Below, in pieces: positions 43,306 to 52,597 of a DNA stretch of 64,000 nt. The translations under genes and the position numbers were made by a program. The stretch comes from Pseudomonas marginalis (GTDB lineage Bacteria; Pseudomonadota; Gammaproteobacteria; Pseudomonadales; Pseudomonadaceae): contig NZ_FNSU01000003.1 in NCBI RefSeq assembly GCF_900105325.1, forward strand, positions 2,418,001 through 2,482,000, in the 5' to 3' direction. Under the pieces are notes generated by a model, which searched no databases, was not told the DNA's origin, and saw only the letters and a list, made by a program, of their open reading frames with translations. Each line of letters starts with the position of its first letter. Within the stretch, counting starts at the first letter, position 1.

Positions 43306-44232
43306 GTGAGCGCTGACTACCCACGCGACCTGATCGGTTACGGCAGTAACCCTCCTCACCCCCACTGGCCGGGCAAGGCACGCATCGCCTTGTCGTTCGT
43401 ACTCAACTACGAAGAAGGCGGCGAGCGCAACATCCTGCACGGTGACAAAGAGTCCGAAGCCTTCCTTTCAGAAATGGTCTCGGCCCAGCCGCTGCAGGGC
43501 GAGCGCAACATGAGCATGGAGTCGCTGTACGAATACGGCAGCCGTGCCGGCGTGTGGCGCATCCTCAAGCTGTTCAAGGCATTCGACATTCCGCTGACCA
43601 TCTTCGCCGTGGCCATGGCTGCCCAGCGCCACCCGGATGTGATCCGCGCCATGGTCGACGCCGGCCACGAGATCTGCAGCCACGGCTACCGCTGGATCGA
43701 CTACCAATACATGGACGAGGCCCAGGAGCGCGAGCATATGCTCGAAGCCATCCGCATCCTCACCGAACTGACCGGCGAGCGTCCGTTGGGCTGGTACACC
43801 GGGCGCACCGGCCCCAACACGCGACGGCTGGTGATGGAGGAAGGCGGCTTCCTCTACGACTGCGACACCTACGACGACGACCTGCCCTACTGGGAACCCA
43901 ACACCCCCACCGGCAAGCCGCACCTGGTGATCCCCTACACCCTGGACACCAACGATATGCGCTTCACCCAGGTGCAGGGCTTCAACAAGGGCGATGACTT
44001 TTTCGAGTACCTCAAGGACGCTTTCGACGTGCTGTATGCCGAAGGCAGCGAGGCACCGAAAATGTTGTCCATCGGCCTGCACTGCCGCCTGATCGGCCGT
44101 CCGGCGCGCCTGGCCGCGCTGAAGCGCTTTATCGAATACGCCAAGGGTCACGAACAGGTCTGGTTCACCCGCCGCGTCGACATTGCCCGCCACTGGCACG
44201 CCACCCACCCGTTCCCGGGAGCGGCCAAATGA
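43306..44232 (+). CDS. puuE: Allantoinase PuuE (polysaccharide-deacetylase fold)
   Basis: The 308-aa protein starts at a GTG behind aaggaag (MSADYPRDLIGYGSNPPHPH). It has the NodB-like fold of cofactor-free allantoinase: LSFVLNYEEGGERNILHGD near residue 30 and AGHEICSHGYRWIDYQYM near residue 122. It opens allantoin to allantoate. Its last codons overlap uraD by 4 bp (ATGA). It is the first gene of the plus-strand urate cluster, under the paired ttgtatacaa operators. Confidence 0.95.
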   Translation: MSADYPRDLIGYGSNPPHPHWPGKARIALSFVLNYEEGGERNILHGDKESEAFLSEMVSAQPLQGERNMSMESLYEYGSRAGVWRILKLFKAFDIPLTIFAVAMAAQRHPDVIRAMVDAGHEICSHGYRWIDYQYMDEAQEREHMLEAIRILTELTGERPLGWYTGRTGPNTRRLVMEEGGFLYDCDTYDDDLPYWEPNTPTGKPHLVIPYTLDTNDMRFTQVQGFNKGDDFFEYLKDAFDVLYAEGSEAPKMLSIGLHCRLIGRPARLAALKRFIEYAKGHEQVWFTRRVDIARHWHATHPFPGAAK

Positions 44233-44744
44233 GCACCTTCCAGACGCTGAAACCCTCGACCTTGAGCCGTGACGCTTTCGTCCACGCCTTCGCCGACATC
44301 TACGAACACTCGCCATGGGTGGCCGAAAAGGCCTTCGACCTGGGCCAGGACGCCTCGATCGACCAGATCGAAACCCTGCACCAGCGCATGAGCGACATCC
44401 TGTTGAGTGCTGATCATCAAAGCCAACTGGTCCTGATCAACGCTCACCCGGACCTGGCCGGCAAAGCGGCCGTCCAGGGCCAACTCACCCAAGCCAGCAC
44501 CGATGAGCAAGCTGGCGCGGGGATTCACCAATGCACGGCCGAAGAGTTCTCACGCTTCACCGAGCTGAACGATGCCTACAAGGCCAAGTTCAAGTTTCCC
44601 TTCATCATGGCGGTAAAAGGCAGCAACCGGCACCAGATTCTCGCCGCGTTCGAAACGCGCATTCACAACTCGGTGGATGCCGAGTTCAAGTGCGCGTTGG
44701 ACGAGATCAACAAGATCGCGTTGTTCCGTTTACTGACCCTCTAA
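44229..44744 (+). CDS. uraD: OHCU decarboxylase
   Basis: The 171-aa helical protein contains the conserved NAHPDLAGKAAVQGQLTQAS run near residues 75-95 and the KFPFIMAVKG segment near residue 118. It converts 2-oxo-4-hydroxy-4-carboxy-5-ureidoimidazoline to S-allantoin, acting between UraH and PuuE. It is translationally coupled to puuE by ATGA overlap, and alc follows 41 bp later. Confidence 0.95.
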   Translation: MSTFQTLKPSTLSRDAFVHAFADIYEHSPWVAEKAFDLGQDASIDQIETLHQRMSDILLSADHQSQLVLINAHPDLAGKAAVQGQLTQASTDEQAGAGIHQCTAEEFSRFTELNDAYKAKFKFPFIMAVKGSNRHQILAAFETRIHNSVDAEFKCALDEINKIALFRLLTL

Positions 44745-44785
44745 ACCACCATCCCCAGCCACTCTATTTAAGGCAGACAAGAAGA

Positions 44786-45781
44786 ATGAAAGCGCAACCC
44801 GTACCTTTCGAGAAGTTCGTCAACCTGGCCGACGCCCGCCTGGGCACCAAGATCATCTCCGTGACGGATGACTGGTTCGCCGACGCCAACCGCCTGTTCC
44901 AGCCGACCCCGGCCGTGTGGAAGGAGGGCGTTTTCGATGACAACGGCAAGTGGATGGACGGCTGGGAGTCACGCCGCAAGCGCTTCGAAGGCTACGACAG
45001 CGCCGTGATCCGCCTGGGCGTACCGGGTTCGATCAAGGGCGTGGACATCGACACCTCATTCTTCACCGGCAACTACCCGCCGTCGGCGTCCCTGGAAGCC
45101 TGCTTCCTGGCCTCGGGCGAGCCTGACGACAACACCCAGTGGGTAGAAGTCCTGTCGGCCGTCGAGTTGCAAGGCAACAGCCACCACTACCACGAGATCA
45201 GCAACGACCAGGCGTTCAGCCACCTGCGTTTCAACATCTACCCGGATGGCGGCGTGGCCCGTCTGCGTGTGTACGGCGTGCCGTTCCGCGACTGGTCGGC
45301 AGTGGGCGACAACGAACAGATCGACCTCGCCGCAGCCTTGAACGGCGGTCGCGCACTGGCGTGTTCCGACGAGCACTTCGGCCGCATGAGCAACATCCTC
45401 AACCCAGGCCGTGGCGTCAACATGGGCGATGGCTGGGAAACCGCCCGCCGTCGCACGCCAGGCAATGACTGGGTGATCGTCGCCCTGGGCCACCCCGGCG
45501 AAATCGAGAAAATCATCGTCGACACCCTGCACTTCAAGGGCAACTACCCGGACACCTGCTCGATCCAGGGCGCCTTCGTGAAGGGCGGCACCGACAGCCA
45601 GATCGAAACCCAGTCGCTGTTCTGGCGCGAGCTGCTGCCGGCGCAGAAACTGGAAATGCACGCCGAACACACCTTCGCCGAGCAGATCAAGGCACTGGGC
45701 CCGATCACCCACATCCGCCTGAACGTGTTCCCGGATGGCGGTGTGAGCCGCCTGCGGGTTTTGGGCAAAGTAGCCAAGTAA
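44786..45781 (+). CDS. alc: Allantoicase
   Basis: The 331-aa protein consists of two similar beta-sandwich repeats, each with a G-x-W-E-x-R-R type motif (DGWESRRKRF near residue 53, DGWETARRR near residue 216) and LRVYGVPFRDW or LRVLGKVAK at the ends. It hydrolyses allantoate to ureidoglycolate and urea. The ATG at 44786 behind aagaagaa gives the standard length; the frame is open further upstream through uraD and that part is not coding here. A REP pair follows before allA. Confidence 0.94.
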   Translation: MKAQPVPFEKFVNLADARLGTKIISVTDDWFADANRLFQPTPAVWKEGVFDDNGKWMDGWESRRKRFEGYDSAVIRLGVPGSIKGVDIDTSFFTGNYPPSASLEACFLASGEPDDNTQWVEVLSAVELQGNSHHYHEISNDQAFSHLRFNIYPDGGVARLRVYGVPFRDWSAVGDNEQIDLAAALNGGRALACSDEHFGRMSNILNPGRGVNMGDGWETARRRTPGNDWVIVALGHPGEIEKIIVDTLHFKGNYPDTCSIQGAFVKGGTDSQIETQSLFWRELLPAQKLEMHAEHTFAEQIKALGPITHIRLNVFPDGGVSRLRVLGKVAK

Positions 45782-45796
45782 GCGGTGAACCCTGTG

Positions 45797-45883
45797 GTGA
45801 GCGGGCTTGCCCCGCGCTGGGGCGCGAAGCGGCCCTGTCTTTTGGGGCTGCTACGCAGCCCAGCGCGGGGCAAGCCCGCTCAC
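45797..45883. repeat. REP pair with 25-bp perfect arms between alc and allA
   Basis: The arms at 45797-45821 and 45859-45883 (core gtgagcgggcttgccccgcg) are exact reverse complements. It lies inside the co-directional urate cluster and could reduce expression of the distal genes. Confidence 0.9.
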
Positions 45884-45933
45884 TACAAAAACAAGCAGAT
45901 CAAACAACACAGTATTCGGAAAAGAAGACAGCC

Positions 45934-46437
45934 ATGCGCACACTGATGATCGAACCCCTGACCAAAGAAGCCTTCGCCCCTTTCGGAGACGTTATCGAAA
46001 CCGACGGCAGCGATCACTTCATGATCAACAACGGGTCGACCATGCGCTTTCACAAGCTGGCAACGGTAGAAACCGCACAGCCTGAAGACAACGCGATCAT
46101 CAGCATCTTCCGCGCCGACGCGCTGGATATGCCGCTGACCGTGTGCATGCTGGAGAGACACCCGCTGGGCAGCCAGGCCTTCATTCCGCTGCTCGGCAAC
46201 CCCTTTCTGATCGTGGTCGCGCCACTTGGCGATGCACCTGTATCAGGCTTGGTCCGCGCCTTCGTCACCAACGGCAGGCAGGGCATCAATTACCATCGCG
46301 GCGTCTGGCACCACCCGGTGCTGACGATCGAAAAGCGGGATGACTTCCTGGTGGTTGATCGCAGTGGCACAGGCAATAACTGCGATGAGCATTTTTTCAA
46401 AGAGGATGAGCGGTTGATCCTCGCCCCCCACCAATAA
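45934..46437 (+). CDS. allA: Ureidoglycolate lyase
   Basis: The 167-aa cupin-like protein has LTKEAFAPFGDVIETDGSDH at the start, LERHPLGSQAFIPL near residue 73 and GVWHHPVLTI near residue 125, the AllA family signatures. It splits ureidoglycolate into glyoxylate and urea, the last step of the pathway encoded here. It is separated from alc by a REP pair and followed at 51 bp by puuD. Confidence 0.94.
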   Translation: MRTLMIEPLTKEAFAPFGDVIETDGSDHFMINNGSTMRFHKLATVETAQPEDNAIISIFRADALDMPLTVCMLERHPLGSQAFIPLLGNPFLIVVAPLGDAPVSGLVRAFVTNGRQGINYHRGVWHHPVLTIEKRDDFLVVDRSGTGNNCDEHFFKEDERLILAPHQ

Positions 46438-46488
46438 GAGAAGGCCGGATCACCCGACAACAAGGGTGACAGGCGAGAGGTAAAGACT

Positions 46489-47778
46489 GTGGAAGCACAT
46501 CTGTTGGAATGGCTGAACCTCAGCGTGCGCTGGGTTCATATGATCACTGGCGTCGCCTGGATCGGCGCTTCGTTCTACTTCGTCTGGCTGGAAAACAACC
46601 TCAACCGCGTCAACCCCAAGGACGGCCTGTCCGGTGACTTGTGGGCGATCCACGGTGGCGGTATCTACCACCTGGAAAAATACAAACTGGCCCCGCCGAC
46701 CATGCCGGACAACCTGCACTGGTTCAAATGGGAAGCCTATTTCACCTGGATGTCAGGCGTCGCGCTGCTGTGCGTGGTGTTCTACCTCAACCCGACGCTG
46801 TACCTGCTCGCCCCCGGCAGCAGCCTCAGTGGCAGCGAAGGCGTCTTGCTGGGCATCGGCTCACTGTTCGCCGGCTGGTTCATCTACTCCTTCCTCTGCG
46901 ACTCGGCCCTGGGCAAACGCCCTGCCCTGCTCGGCTTGATCCTGTTCGTGCTGTTGATTGCCGCCGCGTACGGCTTCAGCAAAGTGTTCAGCGGCCGGGG
47001 TGCGTATCTGCACGTGGGCGCGGTGATCGGCACCATCATGGTCGGTAACGTGTTCCGCATCATCATGCCGGCGCAGCGCGCGCTGGTGGCGGCGATCGCC
47101 GAGCACCGCACGCCCGATCCGGCCCTGCCGGCCAAGGGTCTGCTGCGCTCACGGCACAACAACTACTTCACCCTGCCGGTGCTGTTCATCATGATCAGCA
47201 ACCACTTCCCGAGCACCTACGGCAGCCAATACAACTGGCTGATCCTGGCGGGGATCGCGGTGGCGGCGGTGTTGGTGCGGCACTACTTCAACACGCGGCA
47301 TAACAGCCAGAAGTATGCGTGGACCCTGCCGGTGGGCGCACTGGCGATGATTTGCCTGGCGTATGTGACCGGGCCCAAGCCGGTGGCGGAAGTCGCCAAG
47401 GCACCTGCGGCCATCGAGTACCAACCGTTGCCGGAAACCGCATTGGGCGGTGGCTTGAAACCCGCCGCGCCTGCGGCGACCGAACCCGCGGCTGCACCTG
47501 CGCCTGCCCAGGCGACGGTTGATTTCGACAAGGTCCACGGGGTGATACAGGAGCGTTGCGCCGTGTGCCATTCGGCCAAACCCACCAGCCCGCTGTTCAG
47601 CACCGCACCGGCCGGGGTGATGTTCGATACCCCGGCGCAGATCCAGCAACAGGCGGCGCGCATCCAGGCGCAGGCGGTGGCGAGCCAGATCATGCCGTTG
47701 GGCAACATCACCCAGATGACCCAGCAGGAGCGGGATTTGATTGGCACATGGATCAATCAGGGGGCGCGTACCAACTAA
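46489..47778 (+). CDS. puuD: Membrane urate hydroxylase with C-terminal cytochrome c
   Basis: The 429-aa protein starts at a GTG behind gagagg (MEAHLLEWLNLSVRW). It has about eight membrane helices with VHMITGVAWIGASFYFVWLE near the N-terminus, then an Ala/Pro linker near residues 305-345. A cytochrome c domain follows with heme motif C357-A-V-C-H361 and axial Met likely in MPLG near residue 404. It oxidises urate to 5-hydroxyisourate and passes electrons to the respiratory chain, replacing soluble uricase. It therefore feeds UraH. Confidence 0.95.
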   Translation: MEAHLLEWLNLSVRWVHMITGVAWIGASFYFVWLENNLNRVNPKDGLSGDLWAIHGGGIYHLEKYKLAPPTMPDNLHWFKWEAYFTWMSGVALLCVVFYLNPTLYLLAPGSSLSGSEGVLLGIGSLFAGWFIYSFLCDSALGKRPALLGLILFVLLIAAAYGFSKVFSGRGAYLHVGAVIGTIMVGNVFRIIMPAQRALVAAIAEHRTPDPALPAKGLLRSRHNNYFTLPVLFIMISNHFPSTYGSQYNWLILAGIAVAAVLVRHYFNTRHNSQKYAWTLPVGALAMICLAYVTGPKPVAEVAKAPAAIEYQPLPETALGGGLKPAAPAATEPAAAPAPAQATVDFDKVHGVIQERCAVCHSAKPTSPLFSTAPAGVMFDTPAQIQQQAARIQAQAVASQIMPLGNITQMTQQERDLIGTWINQGARTN

Positions 47779-47796
47779 CAGATTCACATAGTTCCA

Positions 47797-47826
47797 ATGT
47801 GGGAGGGGCTTGCCCCCTCCCACATT
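47797..47826. repeat. REP palindrome (tgtgggaggggcttgcccc type) between puuD and the NCS2 permease gene
   Basis: An uninterrupted copy of the palindrome with ends atgtgggagg and cctcccacat around gggcttgcccc. This is the same form that is split by the element at 23677-23838. Confidence 0.9.
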
Positions 47827-47893
47827 TGGACCTGCAGTGTTTTGAAGATTGCGTTCCACACAACACAAAAATAAAAAAGATCCGAGGTGTTGC

Positions 47894-49243
47894 ATGACCG
47901 AGTTAGTCGAACCGCAGATTCCTGCCGCGCCCGCCATGGTGCGGCTGCCCCTCTTGCAACTGATTCTGGTAGGCCTGCAACACGTCTTGCTGATGTACGG
48001 CGGCGCCGTCGCCGTCCCCCTGATCATTGGCCAGGCCGCCGGCCTGAGCCGTGAAGAAATCGCCTTTCTGATCAACGCCGACCTGCTGGTAGCCGGCATC
48101 GCCACCCTGGTGCAGTCATTCGGCATCGGCCCGGTGGGCATCCGTATGCCGGTGATGATGGGCGCCAGTTTCGCCGCTGTCGGCAGCATGGTCGCCATGG
48201 CCGGCATGCCCGGTATCGGCCTGCAGGGAATCTTCGGCGCCACCATCGCCGCCGGGTTCTTCGGCATGCTGATCGCACCGTTCATGTCCAGGATCGTGCG
48301 CTTTTTTCCGCCGCTGGTGACCGGCACCGTGATCACCGCCATCGGCCTGTCGCTATTCCCCGTGGCCGTGAACTGGGCCGGCGGCGGCAGCGCAGCCGCC
48401 ACCTTCGGCTCACCGATTTACCTGGCAATTGCCGCCCTGGTACTGACCACCATCCTGCTGATCAACCGTTTCATGCGCGGCTTCTGGGTGAATATCTCGG
48501 TGCTGATCGGCATGGGCCTGGGTTACGCCTTGTGCGGGGCCATCGGCATGGTCGACCTCAGCGGCCTGGCCCGGGCGCCGTGGGTGCAAGTGGTGACGCC
48601 GCTGCACTTCGGCATGCCCAGGTTCGAGCTGGCGCCGATCCTGTCGATGTGCCTGGTGGTGGTGATCATCTTTGTCGAATCCACCGGAATGTTTCTCGCG
48701 CTGGGCAAGATAACCGGCCAGGACGTCACACCGAAAATGCTGCGCCGTGGCTTGCTGTGTGATGCCGGTGCGTCGTTCTTTGCCGGTTTCTTCAACACCT
48801 TCACTCACTCCTCCTTCGCGCAGAACATCGGCCTGGTGCAGATGACCGGCGTGCGTTGCCGTTCGGTGACAATGATGGCCGGTGCCTTCCTGATTGTGCT
48901 CAGCCTGTTGCCCAAGGCCGCGTACCTGGTGGCGTCGATTCCCCCGGCGGTGCTCGGCGGGGCGGCGATCGCCATGTTCGGCATGGTGGCGGCCACCGGC
49001 ATCAAGATCCTCCAGGAGGCCGATATCGCCGACCGTCGCAACCAGTTGCTGGTGGCGGTGAGCATCGGCATGGGCCTGATCCCCGTGGTGCGCCCGGAGT
49101 TCTTCGCACAGTTGCCCGTGTGGATGAGCCCGATCACCCACAGCGGCATCGCCATGGCGACCCTCAGCGCACTGTCGCTGAATATCCTGTTCAACATTCT
49201 CGGCGGGGCCGAACGCCCCGTAGTCGACCCCGCCCACACCTGA
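47894..49243 (+). CDS. NCS2 nucleobase:cation symporter (urate/xanthine permease)
   Basis: The 449-aa permease has about 14 membrane helices, with LILVGLQHVLLMYGGAVAVP near residue 24. The NCS2 signature VIIFVESTGMFLALGKITGQ near residue 258 contains the substrate-binding Glu, and NTFTHSSFAQNIGLVQMTGV near residue 300 follows it. By sequence and place at the end of the urate cluster it most likely imports urate or xanthine. The ATG at 47894 (MTELVEPQIP) behind ccgagg was preferred over an upstream in-frame start inside the gap. Confidence 0.93.
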   Translation: MTELVEPQIPAAPAMVRLPLLQLILVGLQHVLLMYGGAVAVPLIIGQAAGLSREEIAFLINADLLVAGIATLVQSFGIGPVGIRMPVMMGASFAAVGSMVAMAGMPGIGLQGIFGATIAAGFFGMLIAPFMSRIVRFFPPLVTGTVITAIGLSLFPVAVNWAGGGSAAATFGSPIYLAIAALVLTTILLINRFMRGFWVNISVLIGMGLGYALCGAIGMVDLSGLARAPWVQVVTPLHFGMPRFELAPILSMCLVVVIIFVESTGMFLALGKITGQDVTPKMLRRGLLCDAGASFFAGFFNTFTHSSFAQNIGLVQMTGVRCRSVTMMAGAFLIVLSLLPKAAYLVASIPPAVLGGAAIAMFGMVAATGIKILQEADIADRRNQLLVAVSIGMGLIPVVRPEFFAQLPVWMSPITHSGIAMATLSALSLNILFNILGGAERPVVDPAHT

Positions 49244-49473
49244 CACATGCCCCATTGTCGCCCTGTGCGCGCTGTAACGGCGCACTTGAGCCCTGACGTG
49301 GGAGCCAGTATTCTCCGCGCCCGCTTGAATCGACGGTTTTTTGCCGCCTTGGCGCGGGTCTTGCTGTAGCAATAAAGCTGACCATTCAGACCACTTTTGT
49401 AACCACCAAAGGCGCCGCACCAGAGCGCTTGTGTAGAAGAAAAACCATAAAACTTTAACTCGGGAGCAACCGA

Positions 49474-50259
49474 ATGAAACCTCTGTTCAAAGGCCTGATG
49501 CTGGCGGGATCCCTGCTGGCCGGCGGCCAGGCCGTGGCCGGTGACTTGTTGCAGTGGCAGAACAACAGCCTGACGTATCTGTGGGGCAAGAGCTTTACCG
49601 TCAACCCACAGATCCAGCAAACCGTCACGTTCGAACATGCCGATGCCTGGAAGTACGGCGACAACTTCGTCTTCGTCGACCGCATCTTTTACAACGGCAA
49701 GGAAGACGGCAACGTCGGCCCAAGCACGTACTACGGTGAGATCAGCCCGCGACTGTCGTTCGGTAAGATTTTCGACCAGGACCTGTCCTTCGGCCCGATC
49801 AAGGATGTGTTGCTGGCCTTCACGTATGAGTTCGGCGAAGGCGACAACGAGTCGTACCTGCTCGGCCCTGGCTTCGACCTGAACATCCCGGGCTTCGACT
49901 ACTTCCAGCTGAACTTCTACCAGCGCCAGACCGAAGGCAATCGCCCAGGCGACGGTGTATGGCAGATCACCCCGGTATGGTCGTACACCCTGCCGGTGGG
50001 CAACTCCGACATCCTGATCGACGGCTTTATGGATTGGGTGGTGGACAACGACAAGAACGCCCGTGGCACTTACCACGCCAACCTGCACTTCAACCCGCAG
50101 GTCAAATACGACTTGGGCAAGGCACTGCATTGGGGCGACAAGCAGTTGTACGTGGGCTTTGAATACGACTACTGGAAGAACAAGTACGGGATCGAGGATT
50201 CCGGCGCGTTCAAGACGACCCAGGACACGGCGAGCTTCCTGGTCAAGTACCACTTCTGA
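49474..50259 (+). CDS. OmpK/Tsx-family nucleoside-specific outer membrane porin
   Basis: The 261-aa protein has a signal peptide (MKPLFKGLMLAGSLLAGGQA, cleavage near residue 22). A beta-barrel follows, starting DLLQWQNNSLTYLWGKSF, typical of the Tsx/OmpK family, and ending with a C-terminal Phe (FLVKYHF) as outer-membrane barrels do. Tsx channels pass nucleosides. Next to the urate cluster it probably brings nucleosides or purines through the outer membrane. No ttgtatacaa site was found before it. Confidence 0.9.
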   Translation: MKPLFKGLMLAGSLLAGGQAVAGDLLQWQNNSLTYLWGKSFTVNPQIQQTVTFEHADAWKYGDNFVFVDRIFYNGKEDGNVGPSTYYGEISPRLSFGKIFDQDLSFGPIKDVLLAFTYEFGEGDNESYLLGPGFDLNIPGFDYFQLNFYQRQTEGNRPGDGVWQITPVWSYTLPVGNSDILIDGFMDWVVDNDKNARGTYHANLHFNPQVKYDLGKALHWGDKQLYVGFEYDYWKNKYGIEDSGAFKTTQDTASFLVKYHF

Positions 50260-50264
50260 CCCCC

Positions 50265-50363
50265 TGTAGGAGCGAGCTTGCTCGCGAAAAACCAGAGATC
50301 ACCGCGTTTATTCAGAACAAAAGCGGTGCCTATGGGTTCTTCGCGAGCAAGCTCGCTCCTACA
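50265..50363. repeat. REP pair with 24-bp perfect arms between convergent genes
   Basis: The arms at 50265-50288 and 50340-50363 (core gtaggagcgagcttgctcgc) lie 5 bp beyond the porin stop and 5 bp before the patatin stop, so the pair spans the whole convergent gap and may terminate both transcripts. It is the same type as the inner pair of the element at 23677-23838. Confidence 0.92.
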
Positions 50364-50368
50364 AGGGT

Positions 50369-51511
50369 TCATGCCAAGCCCAGGAACCGCATGATCTCTT
50401 CACGCTTGGCCAGCGCATCCTTCCTGCCCAACTCAATCAACTCGCTGCAATACCCCGCCTCGAACAGCAAGTAACTCAGCACCCCTGCCCCGCTCGTCTT
50501 GGTCGCCCCCGGCCCACGCAGGAACAGACGCAATGCCGCCGGCAATTCCTGCCGATGCCTTGCGGCGATTTCGTCGATCGGCTGGCTTGGCGCAATCACC
50601 AGTACTTCCACCGGCGCCAGGCCACGGGCCGCACTGTCGGCTGGCTGGTGATGGCTGAACTGGTTCAGACGCTCCAGCAGTTCGATATCGCTTTCCAGGC
50701 TGTCGATGAATGTGCTGTTGAGCATATGCCCGCCGATCTGGGCCAACGTCGGCTCCTGGCCGGTATAGGTGCGTTGCGCCATCGGTTCATTGCCCCGCGG
50801 ATTACCGCTGACACCCACCACCAGCACCCGGGTCGCCCCCAGGTGCAGCGCCGGGCTGATGGGCGCCGACTGGCGCACCGCGCCGTCGCCGAAGTATTCC
50901 TGGTCGAGCTTCACCGGGGCAAACAGCAAGGGGATCGCCGAACTGGCCAGCAGGTGTTCAACCGTGAGTTGCGTCGGCACACCGATACGCCGATGGCGCA
51001 ACCAGGCGTCGATGGTGCCGCCGCCCTGATAGAAGGTCACCGCCTGCCCGGATTCATAGCCGAAGGCCGTGACGGCGACCGCATGCAGGTGCTGTTGGCG
51101 GATGGCCTCGTCGATACCTGCCAAATGCAGTTTGTCCTGCAACAAGTCCCGCAGCGGCGAGCTGTTGAGCAGCGCCACCGGTAACTGCCGGCCCAGGCCC
51201 AGCAAGCTGTGGGTAAAGAAGCGACTCGCCTGGCGCACCACCCCCGGCCAATCGCTGCGCAATACCAGGTGGCTGCGAAACCCCTGCCAGAACGCGGTCA
51301 GGCGCTGGATGGCCGCCGTGAAGTCCATCGCACCGCTGGCCAGGCTCACCGCATTGATCGCACCGGCCGACGTGCCGACGATCACCGGAAACGGATTGGG
51401 CGCCCCCGGCGGCAACAGCTCGGCAATCGCCGCCAATACCCCCACCTGATACGCCGCTCGCGCCCCGCCGCCGGAAAGAATCAAGCCTGTAACCGGTTCA
51501 GCTGCGCGCAT
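50369..51511 (-). CDS. Patatin-like phospholipase
   Basis: The 380-aa protein has the patatin fold: oxyanion loop LILSGGGARAAYQVGVL near residue 10, nucleophile motif VGTSAGAINAV (Ser near residue 50) and catalytic Asp in FGDGAVRQSAPISP near residue 205. It would hydrolyse phospholipid or neutral lipid acyl chains. There is no signal peptide, so it is cytoplasmic or membrane-associated. The start MRAAEPVTGL at 51511 behind ggagtg was chosen; a longer frame to 51682 runs over the neighbouring gene's end. Confidence 0.92.
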   Translation of the reverse strand: MRAAEPVTGLILSGGGARAAYQVGVLAAIAELLPPGAPNPFPVIVGTSAGAINAVSLASGAMDFTAAIQRLTAFWQGFRSHLVLRSDWPGVVRQASRFFTHSLLGLGRQLPVALLNSSPLRDLLQDKLHLAGIDEAIRQQHLHAVAVTAFGYESGQAVTFYQGGGTIDAWLRHRRIGVPTQLTVEHLLASSAIPLLFAPVKLDQEYFGDGAVRQSAPISPALHLGATRVLVVGVSGNPRGNEPMAQRTYTGQEPTLAQIGGHMLNSTFIDSLESDIELLERLNQFSHHQPADSAARGLAPVEVLVIAPSQPIDEIAARHRQELPAALRLFLRGPGATKTSGAGVLSYLLFEAGYCSELIELGRKDALAKREEIMRFLGLA

Positions 51512-51542
51512 TGCATCACTCCACGTGGGGGGAAAGTCGGTC

Positions 51543-52478
51543 TTAGCGACGACGTTTTTCGTACAGCTTGGGTTCGCCCGGTGGCCGGCTCTTGAAGCGG
51601 CGATGGGTCCACAGGTATTGCTCGGGACATTCACGCACCGAGGCTTCGACCCACTGGTTGATGCGCAGGCAGTCGACTTCATCGCTTTCGCCGGGGAAGT
51701 CGGTCAACGGCGGGTGGATGACCAGGCGGTAACCGCTGCCATCCGCCAGGCGCTCCTGGGTGAACGGCACCACCAGCGCCTTGCCCAGCTTGGCGAACTT
51801 GCTGGTGGCAGGCACGGTGGCGGCCTGGATGCCGAACAGCGGCACGAAGAGACTTTGCTTGGCGCCGTAGTCCTGGTCCGGTGCATACCAGATGGCGCGA
51901 CCGGCACGCAGCAGCTTGAGCATGCCGCGCACGTCTTCGCGCTCGACCGCCAGGGAGTCGAGGTTATGCCGCTCGCGGCCACGTCGCTGGATATAGTCGA
52001 ACAGCGGGTTGCCGTGCTCGCGGTACATGCCGTCGATGGTGTGCTTCTGCCCCAGCAGGGCCGCACCGATTTCCAGGGTGGTGAAGTGCAGGGCCATGAG
52101 GATCACGCCCTTGCCATCCAGTTGGGCCTGCTTGAGGTGTTCCAGGCCTTCGACATGGGCCAGGCGCGCCAGGCGCTGGCGCGACCACCACCAGCTCATG
52201 GCCATTTCAAAGAAGGCAATGCCGGTGGAGGCAAAGTTTTCCTTGAGCAGCTTCTTGCGCTCTGCGGCGGTTTTTTCCGGGAAGCACAGTTCCAGGTTGC
52301 GTGCGGCGATGCGGCGACGTTCGCCGGCCACACGGTACATGCCTGCACCCAGCAGGCGACCAATGGTCAGCAGCGCACGGTACGGCAGTTGGGTCACCAG
52401 CCAGAGCAGGCCGAGTCCCAGCCATAACAGCCAAAAGCGCGGGTGAAAAAATACAGCTCGAAAACGCGGGCGATCCAT
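51543..52478 (-). CDS. Lipid A biosynthesis acyltransferase (LpxL/HtrB family)
   Basis: The 311-aa protein has an N-terminal membrane anchor (FWLLWLGLGLLWLVTQLPY). It carries the family H-x4-E motif in MALHFTTLEIGAALLG near residue 135 and the GAKQSLFVPLFGIQAATVPA segment near residue 205. It adds a secondary acyl chain (laurate or similar) to lipid A precursors at the inner membrane. It is divergent from minC, with 119 bp between starts, and lies 31 bp from the patatin gene on the same strand. Confidence 0.93.
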   Translation of the reverse strand: MDRPRFRAVFFHPRFWLLWLGLGLLWLVTQLPYRALLTIGRLLGAGMYRVAGERRRIAARNLELCFPEKTAAERKKLLKENFASTGIAFFEMAMSWWWSRQRLARLAHVEGLEHLKQAQLDGKGVILMALHFTTLEIGAALLGQKHTIDGMYREHGNPLFDYIQRRGRERHNLDSLAVEREDVRGMLKLLRAGRAIWYAPDQDYGAKQSLFVPLFGIQAATVPATSKFAKLGKALVVPFTQERLADGSGYRLVIHPPLTDFPGESDEVDCLRINQWVEASVRECPEQYLWTHRRFKSRPPGEPKLYEKRRR

Positions 52479-52597
52479 TACAGATTCCGGGAAAGACAGG
52501 GCCGCGCATTCTACAACGGTTCGACTCGGCTTGCGGCCAGTGAGTGTTCTCGTTATAAGTCTCGACACTTTTCGTGACAAGCCGCTTTTTGCCGACC

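Noticed and set aside
44531..44785. Upstream extension of allantoicase
   Set aside because: It overlaps uraD in another frame; the ATG at 44786 gives the standard allantoicase length.
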